Source: Phoronis australis (Eukaryota; Phoronida; Phoronidae). Taken from it: a stretch of 20,994 nucleotides of DNA. Numbering within the stretch: the stretch's first letter is position 1; each line of letters opens with the position of its first letter. The stretch spans positions 16,985 to 37,978 of the forward strand of contig NMRA01001225.1 of the NCBI GenBank assembly GCA_002633005.1, in the 5' to 3' direction. This document shows, in pieces, positions 13,301 to 20,190 of this stretch. A program made the translations under genes and the position numbers. The notes under the pieces were generated by a model. It worked only from the letters and a program-made list of their open reading frames with translations, did not search any database and was not told where the DNA came from.

Positions 13301-16091
13301 TTAGTTTTTAAGTCTTAATCTGATGCATCTGATTCACTGCTGTCTGAGTGTAGACTCTGCATCCGAATCCAAGCTTATCACCTCACCTTCTCAACTCATT
13401 CATACACATTAAAACACTCGAGGTGCATCTGCATCCGGAGCTCCCTAATCAAGTCAAATTTTACTCAAATGTTCTGCATATAAGCGCACGCATTCCACAA
13501 TTAGGTGCATGCTCTGAATGGCAGGGCTATACGACGAGCGTTGTGTGATGTCTGATGTTTCATGTTTCATTTTATAGCTTGCTGAGCATGAGCTTTTCAA
13601 GTATGTGACATTAAAGGAGCTAAAAGTGTATAATCCGGCACCCGTAAGTTCCCTTTTCTAACCTCTGCCTTGGCTTTTACCTGTAGCTTTGTAGTTAGAA
13701 GTGTATAACATAGAGGGTCTTTTGATGGTGTGAAGGGAGGTTAAGTGAGCGCACTGTAAAAATGACATTTTGAAGTCCATGGCTGTACATTTGGTGTGAG
13801 TTAAGAATCATTGTTTATGAGATTTAAAACACCATATCTCAGTTCACAAAAACCGACGACCCCTCCTTTGCAGAAGATGGACCTTTTTGAAATTGCTGTT
13901 ATCTCTACAGTAGTGAACTACCGTCTTGCAGTGAATGGAGGACACCTATAAATTAGTTATAGTAATGACATGCCAGCTCACAAGTTTGCATGACCGTATC
14001 CTTTTGTTTAAGTGTGACATATCTTCCCACTATCAAATATACGGATTTCAAATTAGATATGACTGCCTTTTTGCAACATTATTATAAAATAACTGTGTTC
14101 CCTGCCTCATTGCAAAATGCCTTCTATATATGGCCGCCTATTTAGTCTATTGTACAGATATTTCTTTTGATAAATATTCATCAAACGCAGAACTAACTAG
14201 TACCTCTCTCTGAGATCCTTGTGCTAATTACAAGAGTATTTCAACCTGTCTTTTAACTGTTGTGTGAGTTTTATTTCGTGCAATACAGTCTACAAGCACT
14301 GATCTCAGAATTACTGACTCTATTTCAGATAAACTTTAGTTCTCAAATGAAATATCTCCTGCGAGGTGTGAGAAAAGGAAAAGCCGTTCGGGCAACGAAG
14401 TAAGTACAGCAGGAATTCTTATTAACAAGTGTTCATTTACTATTTGTATTAGTTGGACTATGTAACTATGTGAGCGTAATGCAGTGTTTATTTCAATCTG
14501 TCCCGTGGGCAATTGTTGACGGTTAACGTCTTTATTTTGATTTAGAAATGTTTAACAAATAAAACACATTATGGTATGTGGAGTGGTATTAAAAGATATT
14601 AAGTGTTAGATAATTGCACGGGTTTACAGTTTTAGGTTTTATTAATTGCTGTGTCTGATGGTGTACGAATCTTGCTAATGGTTTATTGTCACCTTTTATT
14701 ACCACCGTTTATTGTCAACTTTAGGTCGGGTAAAATAAAGTCATCACGAAAGTCAAGTGTCAGTGCCGCAGACGAAACCAGGTACTATGTTTTGATAATT
14801 AAAGTTGTTTGTTACTTGTAGTTGTTTTTTGAAATCCAAAGCAGCAGCAAATGGTTAATGCCAGGCTGCTTTTGTGCCTGGTTTGGTTGACAATGAGACA
14901 GATAAATGAATGTCGTTTGTATATATACTGATGTTTGTGCCTTCTTTAATTCGAAATTGGGAGTCAACTCTGACAGAAAAGTGCCACTTTCTGGACCTAG
15001 TTTGCAATAGCCTGGAATAGGTTTCAATTATGAGGTTGCAAGTTTTTGACAGAAATCTGAAGCAATGCTGAATATGATGTTTGACATAACGGTAATTGAA
15101 ATTCTTGTTTTGCTGGATTGGAACTGTTAAAATATTAAAAAGGGGTGTGCCTAGTGTCGTACGATATGGTTGCTGTTTTTAGATATTTTGAAGAAAAGCT
15201 GGAAAATACATTTGGCAATTCCTTAGTGACAACTGTCTGGACCTCCAATCTAGAGACATGTGTGGCTAGATTGCCAGTCGGAGTACCTGATTTTTCTGGA
15301 TTTTTTGATTCTTTGTCGGTTAACATCAGTATTTACATTCACTATATCTAATTTACACTTACTGGTAAATTGCGGAATTATCCAAACCTTGTGTGAAAAA
15401 GGCGAAATGCCACTCACAGGATCGATGGGGATAACTGTTGAGAGCAAACAGTAATTGCACAGATATCAGGTCCTCAGTAGCTCAGTAGTGAGAGTACTAG
15501 ACACGCAATCTAGAGACCATTTCCAGTTGGGGTTCATGATTTTTCTGTGTTTAGTTAATTATCAGCTAACATCAGTGCATGTATTTACTATGCATGATAA
15601 TACTCAGGGAAATAATAAAGGTTTTGTGACTTTGGTTGTAGCAAGTATTTTACACCATCATTCAATCTTTTGGAACAGAGCTAACAATATTGTGTTTCTC
15701 ACTAGACTGCTTCATCAGCTGTCCTGATAGGTCGATAACAATTGCTTAATGAACGCAGGGTATAACTATTCTGTTGTGCCCCAAAATTTCCTCATTTTAT
15801 GCCTGTATATGTCAAAACCGTTTCTGTTTCCAATTCAGTTCTACCAGATCTTCCAAGACAAGGTCATCATCCACTATGTCCTCCAATGCAAGAGAGGCAG
15901 GGCCATCAACTACAGTTCCCCCACCACCCCCTAGTATAGTACCTCCTCCACCTCCACCAGCGCCCTCATCAGGCCCACCGGTACAACCGTCGGGATCATC
16001 GCGGGAAAGAGGAGCATTATTAGGACAGATCAGAGCAGGCACGCGACTTAAGAGAGCAGAGACCAATGATAGAAGTGCTCCGAAAGTCTAG
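4325..16091 (+). CDS. PXK/slob-like: Membrane-anchored PXK/Slob-family pseudokinase with C-terminal WH2 motif (14 exons, N-terminus missing)
   Basis: Exons: 4325-4362, 4465-4535, 5844-5941, 6994-7071, 9146-9297, 9770-9880, 11024-11119, 11406-11491, 11774-11880, 12445-12599, 13578-13643, 14329-14399, 14725-14781, 15839-16091. Counting residue 1 at 4465, the product has 466 residues plus an upstream part. Residues 1-18 are a hydrophobic membrane span followed by CCCRLR. Residues ~70-340 are kinase-like: there is no Gly-rich loop, no obvious VAIK lysine, HGHLHSGN (215-222) replaces the HRDLKxxN loop, and GCE (234-236) replaces DFG, so catalysis is very unlikely. Pro runs lie at 410-414 and 418-423, and a WH2-like segment at 440-466. 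Kinase-like core, poly-Pro and a terminal WH2 ending in SAPK-I/V are the PXK layout. PXK carries an N-terminal PX domain, whereas here I see a membrane helix. Drosophila Slob, a Slowpoke channel-binding protein, belongs to the same family. By inference this is a membrane-linked scaffold connecting channel or receptor regulation to actin. Orthology (PXK versus Slob) is not settled. The first exon is unknown. Confidence 0.88.
4465..4535 (+). CDS. Exon B: transmembrane segment
   Basis: The acceptor is cttacatttcag and the donor is CAG|gtaaga. It encodes 23 residues plus two bases: about 18 hydrophobic residues (I, L, V, A, G), then W, three cysteines and basic residues. The cluster of Cys and Arg at the edge fits a cytoplasmic membrane boundary, with the Cys residues possible palmitoylation sites (inference). 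Its phase 2 end joins the G of 5844 to make Arg. Confidence 0.85.
4985..5545 (+). repeat. Two copies of a dispersed repeat in the exon B/C intron
   Basis: The core aatcagccatttctgacat (4990 region) recurs as agtcggccatttctgagaca near 5500. A third copy lies in reverse orientation near 12700. Each is followed by a variant of atgatgtttg. This is best explained as an interspersed, unnamed repeat family. Confidence 0.55.
5844..5941 (+). CDS. Exon C: juxtamembrane region
   Basis: The acceptor is ctgttttag and the donor is G|gtagtt. It encodes residues 25-56, beginning HYRRYDYTALRDDLELP. This is strongly charged and contains YRRYDY, a tyrosine-rich juxtamembrane stretch next to the membrane helix. 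It ends in phase 1 and joins the AT at 6994 to form Asp. Confidence 0.88.
6821..6973 (+). repeat. 20-bp minisatellite (7 full units plus a partial) of CCAAT/RFX-like motifs
   Basis: The unit ATTGGTTGCTATGGTTATTG begins at 6821, 6841, 6861, 6881, 6901, 6921 and 6941, with a 13-base partial at 6961. Units are identical except for a final G/T at 6840-6860. Each contains an inverted CCAAT box (TGATTGG in most) and GTTGCTATGG, an RFX X-box half-site match. It lies in the intron and ends 20 bases before exon D. Confidence 0.98.
6994..7071 (+). CDS. Exon D: start of kinase-like region
   Basis: The acceptor is taattctag and the donor is G|gtaagc. It encodes residues 58-82, including CQYYLRSAGRYTLINQFADI. 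It enters and leaves in phase 1 (78 bases), so it could be skipped without a frameshift. The 20-bp minisatellite ends about 20 bases upstream, so the branch point must lie inside or beside the array. Confidence 0.88.
7162..7179. repeat. Perfect 8-bp inverted repeat at the head of the intronic array
   Basis: CCACATAT and ATATGTGG are separated by TT. A GC-rich CGTCC-type simple stretch (7198-7235) follows, and then the tandem array. This may mark the edge of the inserted element. Confidence 0.75.
7230..8700. repeat. Higher-order tandem repeat: ~148-bp monomers in 445-bp trimers
   Basis: CTAGTGG-type motifs recur at 7356, 7501, 7658, 7801, 7946, 8107, 8352 (as cagtgg), 8513 and 8655, about 142-161 bases apart apart from one deleted monomer end. 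Three different monomers form a 445-base unit: taccggtgtg at 7341 and 7786, and gtcctgaacgg at 7401 and 7846. Neighbouring trimers differ at only a few positions over the first ~140 bases, so the array is young. A third copy is shortened by ~40 bases near 8245, and the last decays after 8700. It lies in the intron between exons D and E. Confidence 0.9.
7348..8518 (-). promoter_or_regulatory. Series of CTCF-core-like motifs, one per monomer
   Basis: On the minus strand, 7348-7361, 7493-7506, 7793-7806 and 7938-7951 fit CCASYAGRKGGCRS exactly (for example CCACTAGGTGGCGC). Sites 7650-7663, 8099-8112 and 8505-8518 differ at one position, and 8344-8357 is poor. All point the same way. Binding is not shown; the match is to the published consensus. 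Confidence 0.5.
8958..8971 (-). promoter_or_regulatory. Isolated CTCF-core-like motif outside the array
   Basis: The minus strand reads CCAGTAGAGGGCAT, matching the consensus at all but the last position and preceded by TGG. It lies ~300 bases beyond the repeat array and is not part of a monomer. Confidence 0.35.
9146..9297 (+). CDS. Exon E: kinase-like N-lobe, GC donor
   Basis: The acceptor is tcttttacag. It encodes residues 84-133, beginning SRFNKHWFLVRD. This is where a kinase would carry the Gly loop and VAIK lysine; neither is present (SRFNKHW and EKLLTITP instead). The only donor that keeps phase with the next exon is AGG|gcaagt, so the following intron is GC-AG. Confidence 0.88.
9770..9880 (+). 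CDS. Exon F: kinase-like N-lobe to hinge
   Basis: The acceptor is tctcatttcag and the donor is TCA|gtaagt. It encodes residues 134-170, beginning HPYLYPKSDIDF and ending NPKGSLKDLIYS. The HPY-x-Y and KG-L-DLIY elements are the strongest family signature of PXK/Slob proteins in this exon. Phase is 0 on both sides. Confidence 0.93.
11024..11119 (+). CDS. Exon G: kinase-like C-lobe, helix before catalytic loop
   Basis: The acceptor is tttgcttttcag and the donor is GAG|gtaata. It encodes residues 171-202, including GLPLKDIQLFGRQILE, matching the helix that precedes the catalytic loop in the family. Phase is 0 on both sides (96 bases). Confidence 0.92.
11406..11491 (+). CDS. Exon H: degenerate catalytic loop
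   Basis: The acceptor is gttgttccag and the donor is AG|gtaata. It encodes residues 203-230 (GLMFLEEKGFPLHGHLHSGN and onward). HGHLHSGN at 11442-11465 stands where active kinases have HRDLKxxN: the catalytic Asp is His and the Lys is His, while the Asn is kept. This shows directly that the protein is a pseudokinase. Confidence 0.94.
11774..11880 (+). CDS. Exon I: degenerate DFG and activation segment
   Basis: The acceptor is ttgttacag and the donor is G|gtaggt. It encodes residues 232-266, beginning ITGCENSFFGLPSKVW. GCE at 11781-11789 occupies the DFG position, so the metal-binding Asp is lost. The ENSFFGLP run corresponds to the conserved activation segment of the PXK family. The end, DVVCF plus G, begins the kinase helix F region. 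Confidence 0.93.
12445..12599 (+). CDS. Exon J: kinase-like C-lobe, GC donor
   Basis: The acceptor is gttactttcag. It encodes residues 268-318: HILFEMAAGYELDS, a central helical stretch, and the end GFYPTIKQ. With the preceding exon it forms the CFGHILFEM helix F motif. The in-phase donor is CAG|gcaagt, a second GC-AG intron. Confidence 0.92.
12660..12735 (-). repeat. Third copy of the dispersed repeat, inverted
   Basis: The complement reads aatcagccatttctgaga followed by acatgatgtttg, closely matching the copy at ~4990. It lies in the intron after exon J. Confidence 0.5.
13100..13515. repeat. Diverged repeat pair sharing aattaggtgcatgct
   Basis: The 15-mer occurs at 13205-13219 and 13499-13513, each preceded by a similar block (ataggtgtatgcac / ataagcgcacgcat). 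A related ataagcatgagtgca lies near 13110. This looks like an old, partly duplicated interspersed element in the intron before exon K. Confidence 0.5.
13578..13643 (+). CDS. Exon K: end of kinase-like C-lobe
   Basis: The acceptor is cattttatag and the donor is CCC|gtaagt. It encodes 22 residues, beginning LAEHELFKYV. This is the final helix, equivalent to the family's L-x-M/H-x-LF element. Phase is 0 on both sides. Confidence 0.88.
14329..14399 (+). CDS. Exon L: basic linker
   Basis: The acceptor is ctctatttcag and the donor is AA|gtaagt. It encodes residues 341-363 (INFSSQMKYLLRGVRKGK and onward). The basic stretch after the kinase-like domain corresponds to the helical basic linker of PXK proteins. 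Confidence 0.87.
14725..14781 (+). CDS. Exon M: 57-base Ser/Lys-rich exon
   Basis: The acceptor is caactttag and the donor is AG|gtacta. It encodes SGKIKSSRKSSVSAADET (365-382). RKSSVS fits basophilic kinase (PKA-like) and possible 14-3-3 sites. Both borders are phase 2, so it can be skipped in frame. Confidence 0.82.
15230..15360 (+). repeat. Degenerate copy of a tRNA-derived SINE
   Basis: The segments caatctagagac, gatttttctg and taacatcagt occur in the same order and spacing as in the copy at 15468-15600. The tRNA-like head is largely lost here. Confidence 0.5.
15468..15600 (+). repeat. tRNA-derived SINE in the last intron
   Basis: The head has an A-box-like TAGCTCAGTAG (15478-15488). 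A perfect 5-bp anticodon-type stem CTAGA/TCTAG (15497-15501 and 15509-15513) closes a 7-base loop, and a B-box-like GGTTCATGATT lies at 15531-15541. The acceptor stem is absent and the tail is unrelated to tRNA, which fits a Pol III-derived SINE rather than a tRNA gene. Confidence 0.6.
15839..16091 (+). CDS. Exon N: poly-proline and WH2-like terminal exon with stop
   Basis: The acceptor is tttccaattcag. It encodes residues 384-466 and ends at TAG (16089-16091). It has a Ser/Arg-rich start, PPPPP and PPPPPP runs of profilin/SH3-binding type, and then a WH2-like segment (16008-16088) with GALLGQIRAGTRLKR, whose basic LKR takes the LKKV position. The end, DRSAPKV, matches the conserved PXK tail. 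The minus-strand Gly-rich frame over this exon is only its shadow. Confidence 0.93.
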
Positions 16092-18586
16092 TATTGTTGG
16101 TGACTAGCTGTGGTACAATACAAGACAAAGGTATTCAGACAAAATGACCCAGTCTTACCCGTCATGATGGGTGGGACGAACTCCAATTCATCAACAGAGT
16201 AGTCTTCACGCTTGGCTGAGAATGACAGAAAATTAACAGGAAAGTTAGTTAGGTGGATAAGCCATTGTGTCGATATTAGAAATTTGCTTCCATGATTATT
16301 CTTACCTGTCGTGGTGATCAGGAAATGGATTTTTGTTCAACTGCTTTTGTCTTGTACTGTACATTCAGATTAATATTTCATATAGGTTTGCCTTGAATAA
16401 GTGTCGACTGATTTGTGAAGCAATGATGATCAGTTAAGTATCGCCACCTGGCTGCAGATAGGGGTACTTTTGTTTCATATTGAGTGGCCTGGGCAAGGCT
16501 CGCTTTGACTATTGTTCCTGTAAGGAAGTCTTATTGTGCAGAGCTGCACTGGAGGCATTGAACTTCCAAAGCGAATTTTTCATTCACCCCTGGAAATGAC
16601 TCACAGTGAACATTAGCCAGAGCTACATTGGCATTTTATCAATGAAAAATTGATGGATGTGGAGTAGCTACATATAGCAAATAGTTGCAGCTAAGAAGGT
16701 CATCTTGTAGAAACCTTTAGGTTCACATTAAAATAGTTAACCTTTTAATTGCTCCTCTGTAGCTGTGAAAATGGTTTATTTTCTTGTTTAGGTAGGGGTG
16801 TGCCTTGTGTCTCATTTGGGACCCTGATGCGTTGTAAACTGGCAAATAATGTATTTTGTTAAGTATGTGCTGAAAGTCTTAAAATACGGTATCTGGAATT
16901 GTGTACCATGTCTGCTGTGGTATAAGCCCATGGAACTGTAACTGGGGAACTTCAAGAATGGGGTTTATGTAGGAGAGTACTGAGAGAATATTGAAAGGTA
17001 AGTGGGCGTGGGCCGATGTCCAAATAGATGGTCTTGTAGGCTAGAATTCCTGAAAGTGCGAGCCGACTTACCTGGAAATGGGCCTGTACTCAAATAGATA
17101 CGGTATTATGGTACGTACTGTCAGGAATTAAGCCTAGACTGGGTGCTATTGCTCTAATGCTCTGCAATATTGGAGATGCAAAGATCATGTTTCTATGTCT
17201 CTGGAACCTTATAAATTATTGTATTGGTTTGTTTTATTGTATGTGTGTGTGTACTTGCTTTAGTTTTAAGAGTGGTGGAGAGAGACTATACAAAGCCTTA
17301 TCAGATCACACAGTGTCTGGCTTTATAAGGTAGTGGCAAAGGACCATAGGGCAATTTATACCAATATGGTTTATGTAATTTTAGTCAAATGTGGGCTGTC
17401 CTTTTTATGGATAGTGAAAATTGATGCCTGCGCATCGCAGAGCATAGATTTGTGGGATACAAGTCTTCCTGATACAGATTCCATTAAGTGTCACACAGGC
17501 TCTCGTCTGCTCAGTTTATTTTAGCCATACATATGTTACTGAACTTTTGGCTGCTTGAAACAGTACGAAAATGAAAAGATTTCTACAGATCGTTTATCTG
17601 CGTCTGCTAGCGGTGCTGCGTTGGATGGTGACTATCCCACAATCCTTTGTACATATACATGTGTAGGCTGAAATGAAGTTTTGTGAAATGGGTACAAAGG
17701 TCAATATTAGTCTTGTCATCTTTGCATATGATTCGAGTTCTTGCCTCGTCAGCTTGTCTTCATCTGCAAACTTTTATTATTTATTGGCCTATTTACCAAC
17801 AATTTTTTCACCTTTGGGACTTGCCACTGTTACCATGTTATACAAATAAAACAGTAAATGTTATATTTGGATTTTTTGACACTATATCACCCTATACAGA
17901 ATCTCTATCCAAAGTGTAGATTGACATGTCCCAGCATCTGCTTGCATGAGATGCATTTGAAATTTTGGCATGAATTTGGTATTTAGTTTCCGGTAGTTTA
18001 ATCCAACTCTTCAAATTACTAGCGATTTTTAAAAGCTAATTAACCATTTGTTGGCAAACTCTGACCTACGTTCACGCATACAGCACCCTTGAGAGCAATG
18101 TTTAGCTAAAACGCCTTGTGTCCAAAAGGGTAGCATGTGATTTGAGGTGGGCAATCTTGCACATAGATCAATTAAGTCCTTCAAAGCGTTAGTGACGCGT
18201 GGCCCATCTACATGGTTTCCTATCATTTTCCGAAGGATCACTCAAAAGAGTTTTTCCTCAGATTTACCAAGAAATTGCTGTGGAATTTGCTGTATGGGGC
18301 GGTCAACCGATTTCCAATTTCTTTGTTTTAATCAGTCATGGTTGGCACGAAGAAAAGTCGCATGTCCGGAATTTTCATTTATAAGTTCTTTACGAGTTAG
18401 TTATCGATGGTTAAAGTTAAGAGAGTTGCCACCGGTTCTGTTTGTGGAGAAATAAAGTTGTCAAAAAGCAAAAAAAAACAAAGTGAATTTTTTGTAACTG
18501 TTAATTACTTCTCTTGATATAGCTTGAAAATTTACTTTTCATATAAAACGAAACGAGAGGCTCTGAAGCACTCTTTTTGATGTTAC
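16092..18586 (+). other. 3' UTR and downstream region, no further gene recognised
   Basis: The sequence after the stop is the expected 3' UTR, but its end is not certain. ATTAAA occurs near 16728 and AATAAA at 17845-17850 and 18451-18456. Two ~20-base near-repeats (gggcc-gt-caaatagata) lie at about 17009 and 17076. No frame has a recognisable protein. Confidence 0.4.
18451..18480 (+). terminator. Possible poly(A) signal with genomic A-run
   Basis: AATAAA (18451-18456) is followed after ~12 bases by an A-rich stretch. It may be a true cleavage site for an upstream gene, or the tail of an old retrocopy. Confidence 0.25.
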
Positions 18587-18588
18587 AG

Positions 18589-18753
18589 AGGATGTACAGT
18601 TTTGATTATCACTTAAAAACACTGTTAAAAAGGTTACAGCAACGTGTGAGGAAATTCTCTTTGATAGAAACTATTAATGAAACAGTACAACTAAAACATA
18701 AAACCGATCTTCAGGCCTATTTAAAGCAGAGAATGGTCACTTCTCCAGGATAC
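18589..18753 (+). CDS. Possible exon of an unidentified gene
   Basis: An open frame runs between an acceptor-like gatgttacag and a donor-like G|gtaaag. It encodes about 55 Lys/Leu-rich residues, starting MYSFDYHLKTLLKRL from an ATG at 18592 and passing through LKHKTDLQAYLKQRM. A helical, perhaps coiled-coil, peptide is suggested. I recognise no family. The frame stops at 18768 if unspliced, and chance is a real alternative. Confidence 0.25.
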
Positions 18754-18769
18754 GGTAAAGTCGCTTGAT

Positions 18770-19563
18770 TTTCGGACGGCCCGCCATTTTCGACCAAGAA
18801 TAAATATTTCCGAAATGAGTTTTTCATAGTTCACAAAATTCGTACAAGGTCAAGAATCTACTTTTAGTAAAGGAATTAACATCGAACGGGATGGTCCGGA
18901 TACCTTCATGACTCGCGAATTAAGCTATGAAATGAAAAAAATATTCTCATTTGACAGCAAAGCGTACATCGTACTGTGTATGTGACGGGATTGCTAGAGT
19001 ACGACCGGGATTACGTTTTTATGATGTCAGTAATGGGGTTTCCCGAACTGCCCGGCAAGAAACGCGTCCACTGAATGGCAATCTGGCGAGGCGGGTGCCA
19101 CAATTTGATGACAATTGCCTTCTCAGCTCCGCAAGTTTTGTGGTTTCCTGAAAATACAATAGAACGCTAAATTCAAAAGTGCATCGTTTTTGCTGTCATG
19201 AAAACGCCGCTTTTGACGCTCTTTATGATGTTTGAATGAATCACACATTATGCTTTTGCGGAAACGAGGTTTTATAACGACCGATGCCCAGCGGCATTCA
19301 CTCTTTCTCTTTTGTCGTCCCCGCCGATTTTCTGTGTCCAGTGCTTTCGAATTATGCATTAACTTACTGCAACCATTCTTTAAACTGTAGTCTGCTTTAT
19401 AAGGCCTGACAGCTCCCCTTCTGTCAAAAACAACCCAGTTTTTTCATTTATTGACCTTGTCGTGCTCCATCTACTCGGATTACAGAAAAATTATTTCATC
19501 AGTGTTTCAATTACTGCTGTCCACTTGTTTGGCATACCCATGCGCCCACCCAGGATGGGCTCG
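18770..19563. other. Region without recognised gene
   Basis: There is no splice-framed or motif-bearing ORF. Open frames on both strands are below 80 codons with low-information translations. Confidence 0.4.
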
Positions 19564-19761
19564 TTCGAGCCCCCCATTTGGCGAAGTGAGCAAAAAGCTC
19601 CGCCTGTGAGAAATAAAAAGTCCGAGAAAATGAGACAAAAGTCCACTGAACAAGCACAAACGCGCAATTCACAGTGGTGCGCCCGTTTTTTTATTTTTTT
19701 TTAGTCCGCCTACTATTTTGTTACCAAAAGGTCCGCAACGTTAGGAATTCGAGCCCCCCAT
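19564..19761. repeat. 14-bp direct repeats flanking a 170-bp segment with a T-rich run
   Basis: ttcgagccccccat occurs at 19564-19577 and 19748-19761. The segment between holds a T-rich run (about 19685-19702). It could be a target-site duplication around a small insertion, or two copies of one short repeat. Confidence 0.45.
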
Positions 19762-19770
19762 GTTGCACTG

Positions 19771-20190
19771 TTGCAGGCTGGATGCGCGCATGATACCCAC
19801 AGGATGCACGAAGGCCCGATCTTCTGCAACATGACAAAACGCCTCGTAGACTGTGCAATGGTCCGAAAAGCACATCTCAATACCTTTAACACAATTACGC
19901 AAGAACGCGGAGATGACCACGAAGTGCTTGCTGAAATAACGCCAATCGAGATCAGACACCTTCTAAGTGTAAGAAAAACAGCAGCCCAGGAAGCGATTCC
20001 ATCTCCTACGACGTTCTGACAAAATGTCCGCTACCTCTGCATGAGAGGCTAGCCGAGATATAATACAGATGCCTTTCTATCGGCCACTTTCCCAGAAAGT
20101 GGAAAAGCGCAGTGGGTGTCGTGATATCCAAACTAGACAAAGACCACACTAACCCGGTCAACTACATCGCACTGGATCTTTTGATGCCGC
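19771..20190 (+). mobile_element. Decayed non-LTR retrotransposon (LINE) reverse-transcriptase fragment
   Basis: Frame 1 gives AEITPIEIRHLL (from 19930), like the ITP-E-V/I-x-x-L element before the LINE RT domain. After a slip in the A-run at 19974-19978, frame 3 continues with KNSSPGSDSISYDVL, the SPGPDGI-Y-LL motif. After an in-frame TAA (20061-20063) it reads GHFPRKWKSAVGVVISK and DKDHTNPVNYIALDLL, the FP-WK-A--I-K--KD---P-NYRPISLL block of RT. Beyond ~20190 similarity fades and the YADD catalytic block is absent. The pattern suits Jockey/CR1-like elements. It is clearly inactive: frameshift, stop and truncation. Confidence 0.85.

Noticed and set aside
15478-15541. Functional tRNA gene
   Set aside because: It has no acceptor stem, a degraded T arm and A in place of the conserved T before the anticodon; it is better read as a SINE head.
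15812-16066. Minus-strand Gly/Asp-rich ORF
   Set aside because: It is the antisense shadow of the proline-coding exon N.
18147-18455. 102-codon ORF before the AATAAA/A-run, as a retrocopied gene
   Set aside because: Three frames give unrelated short peptides of similar length, and none has a recognisable domain.
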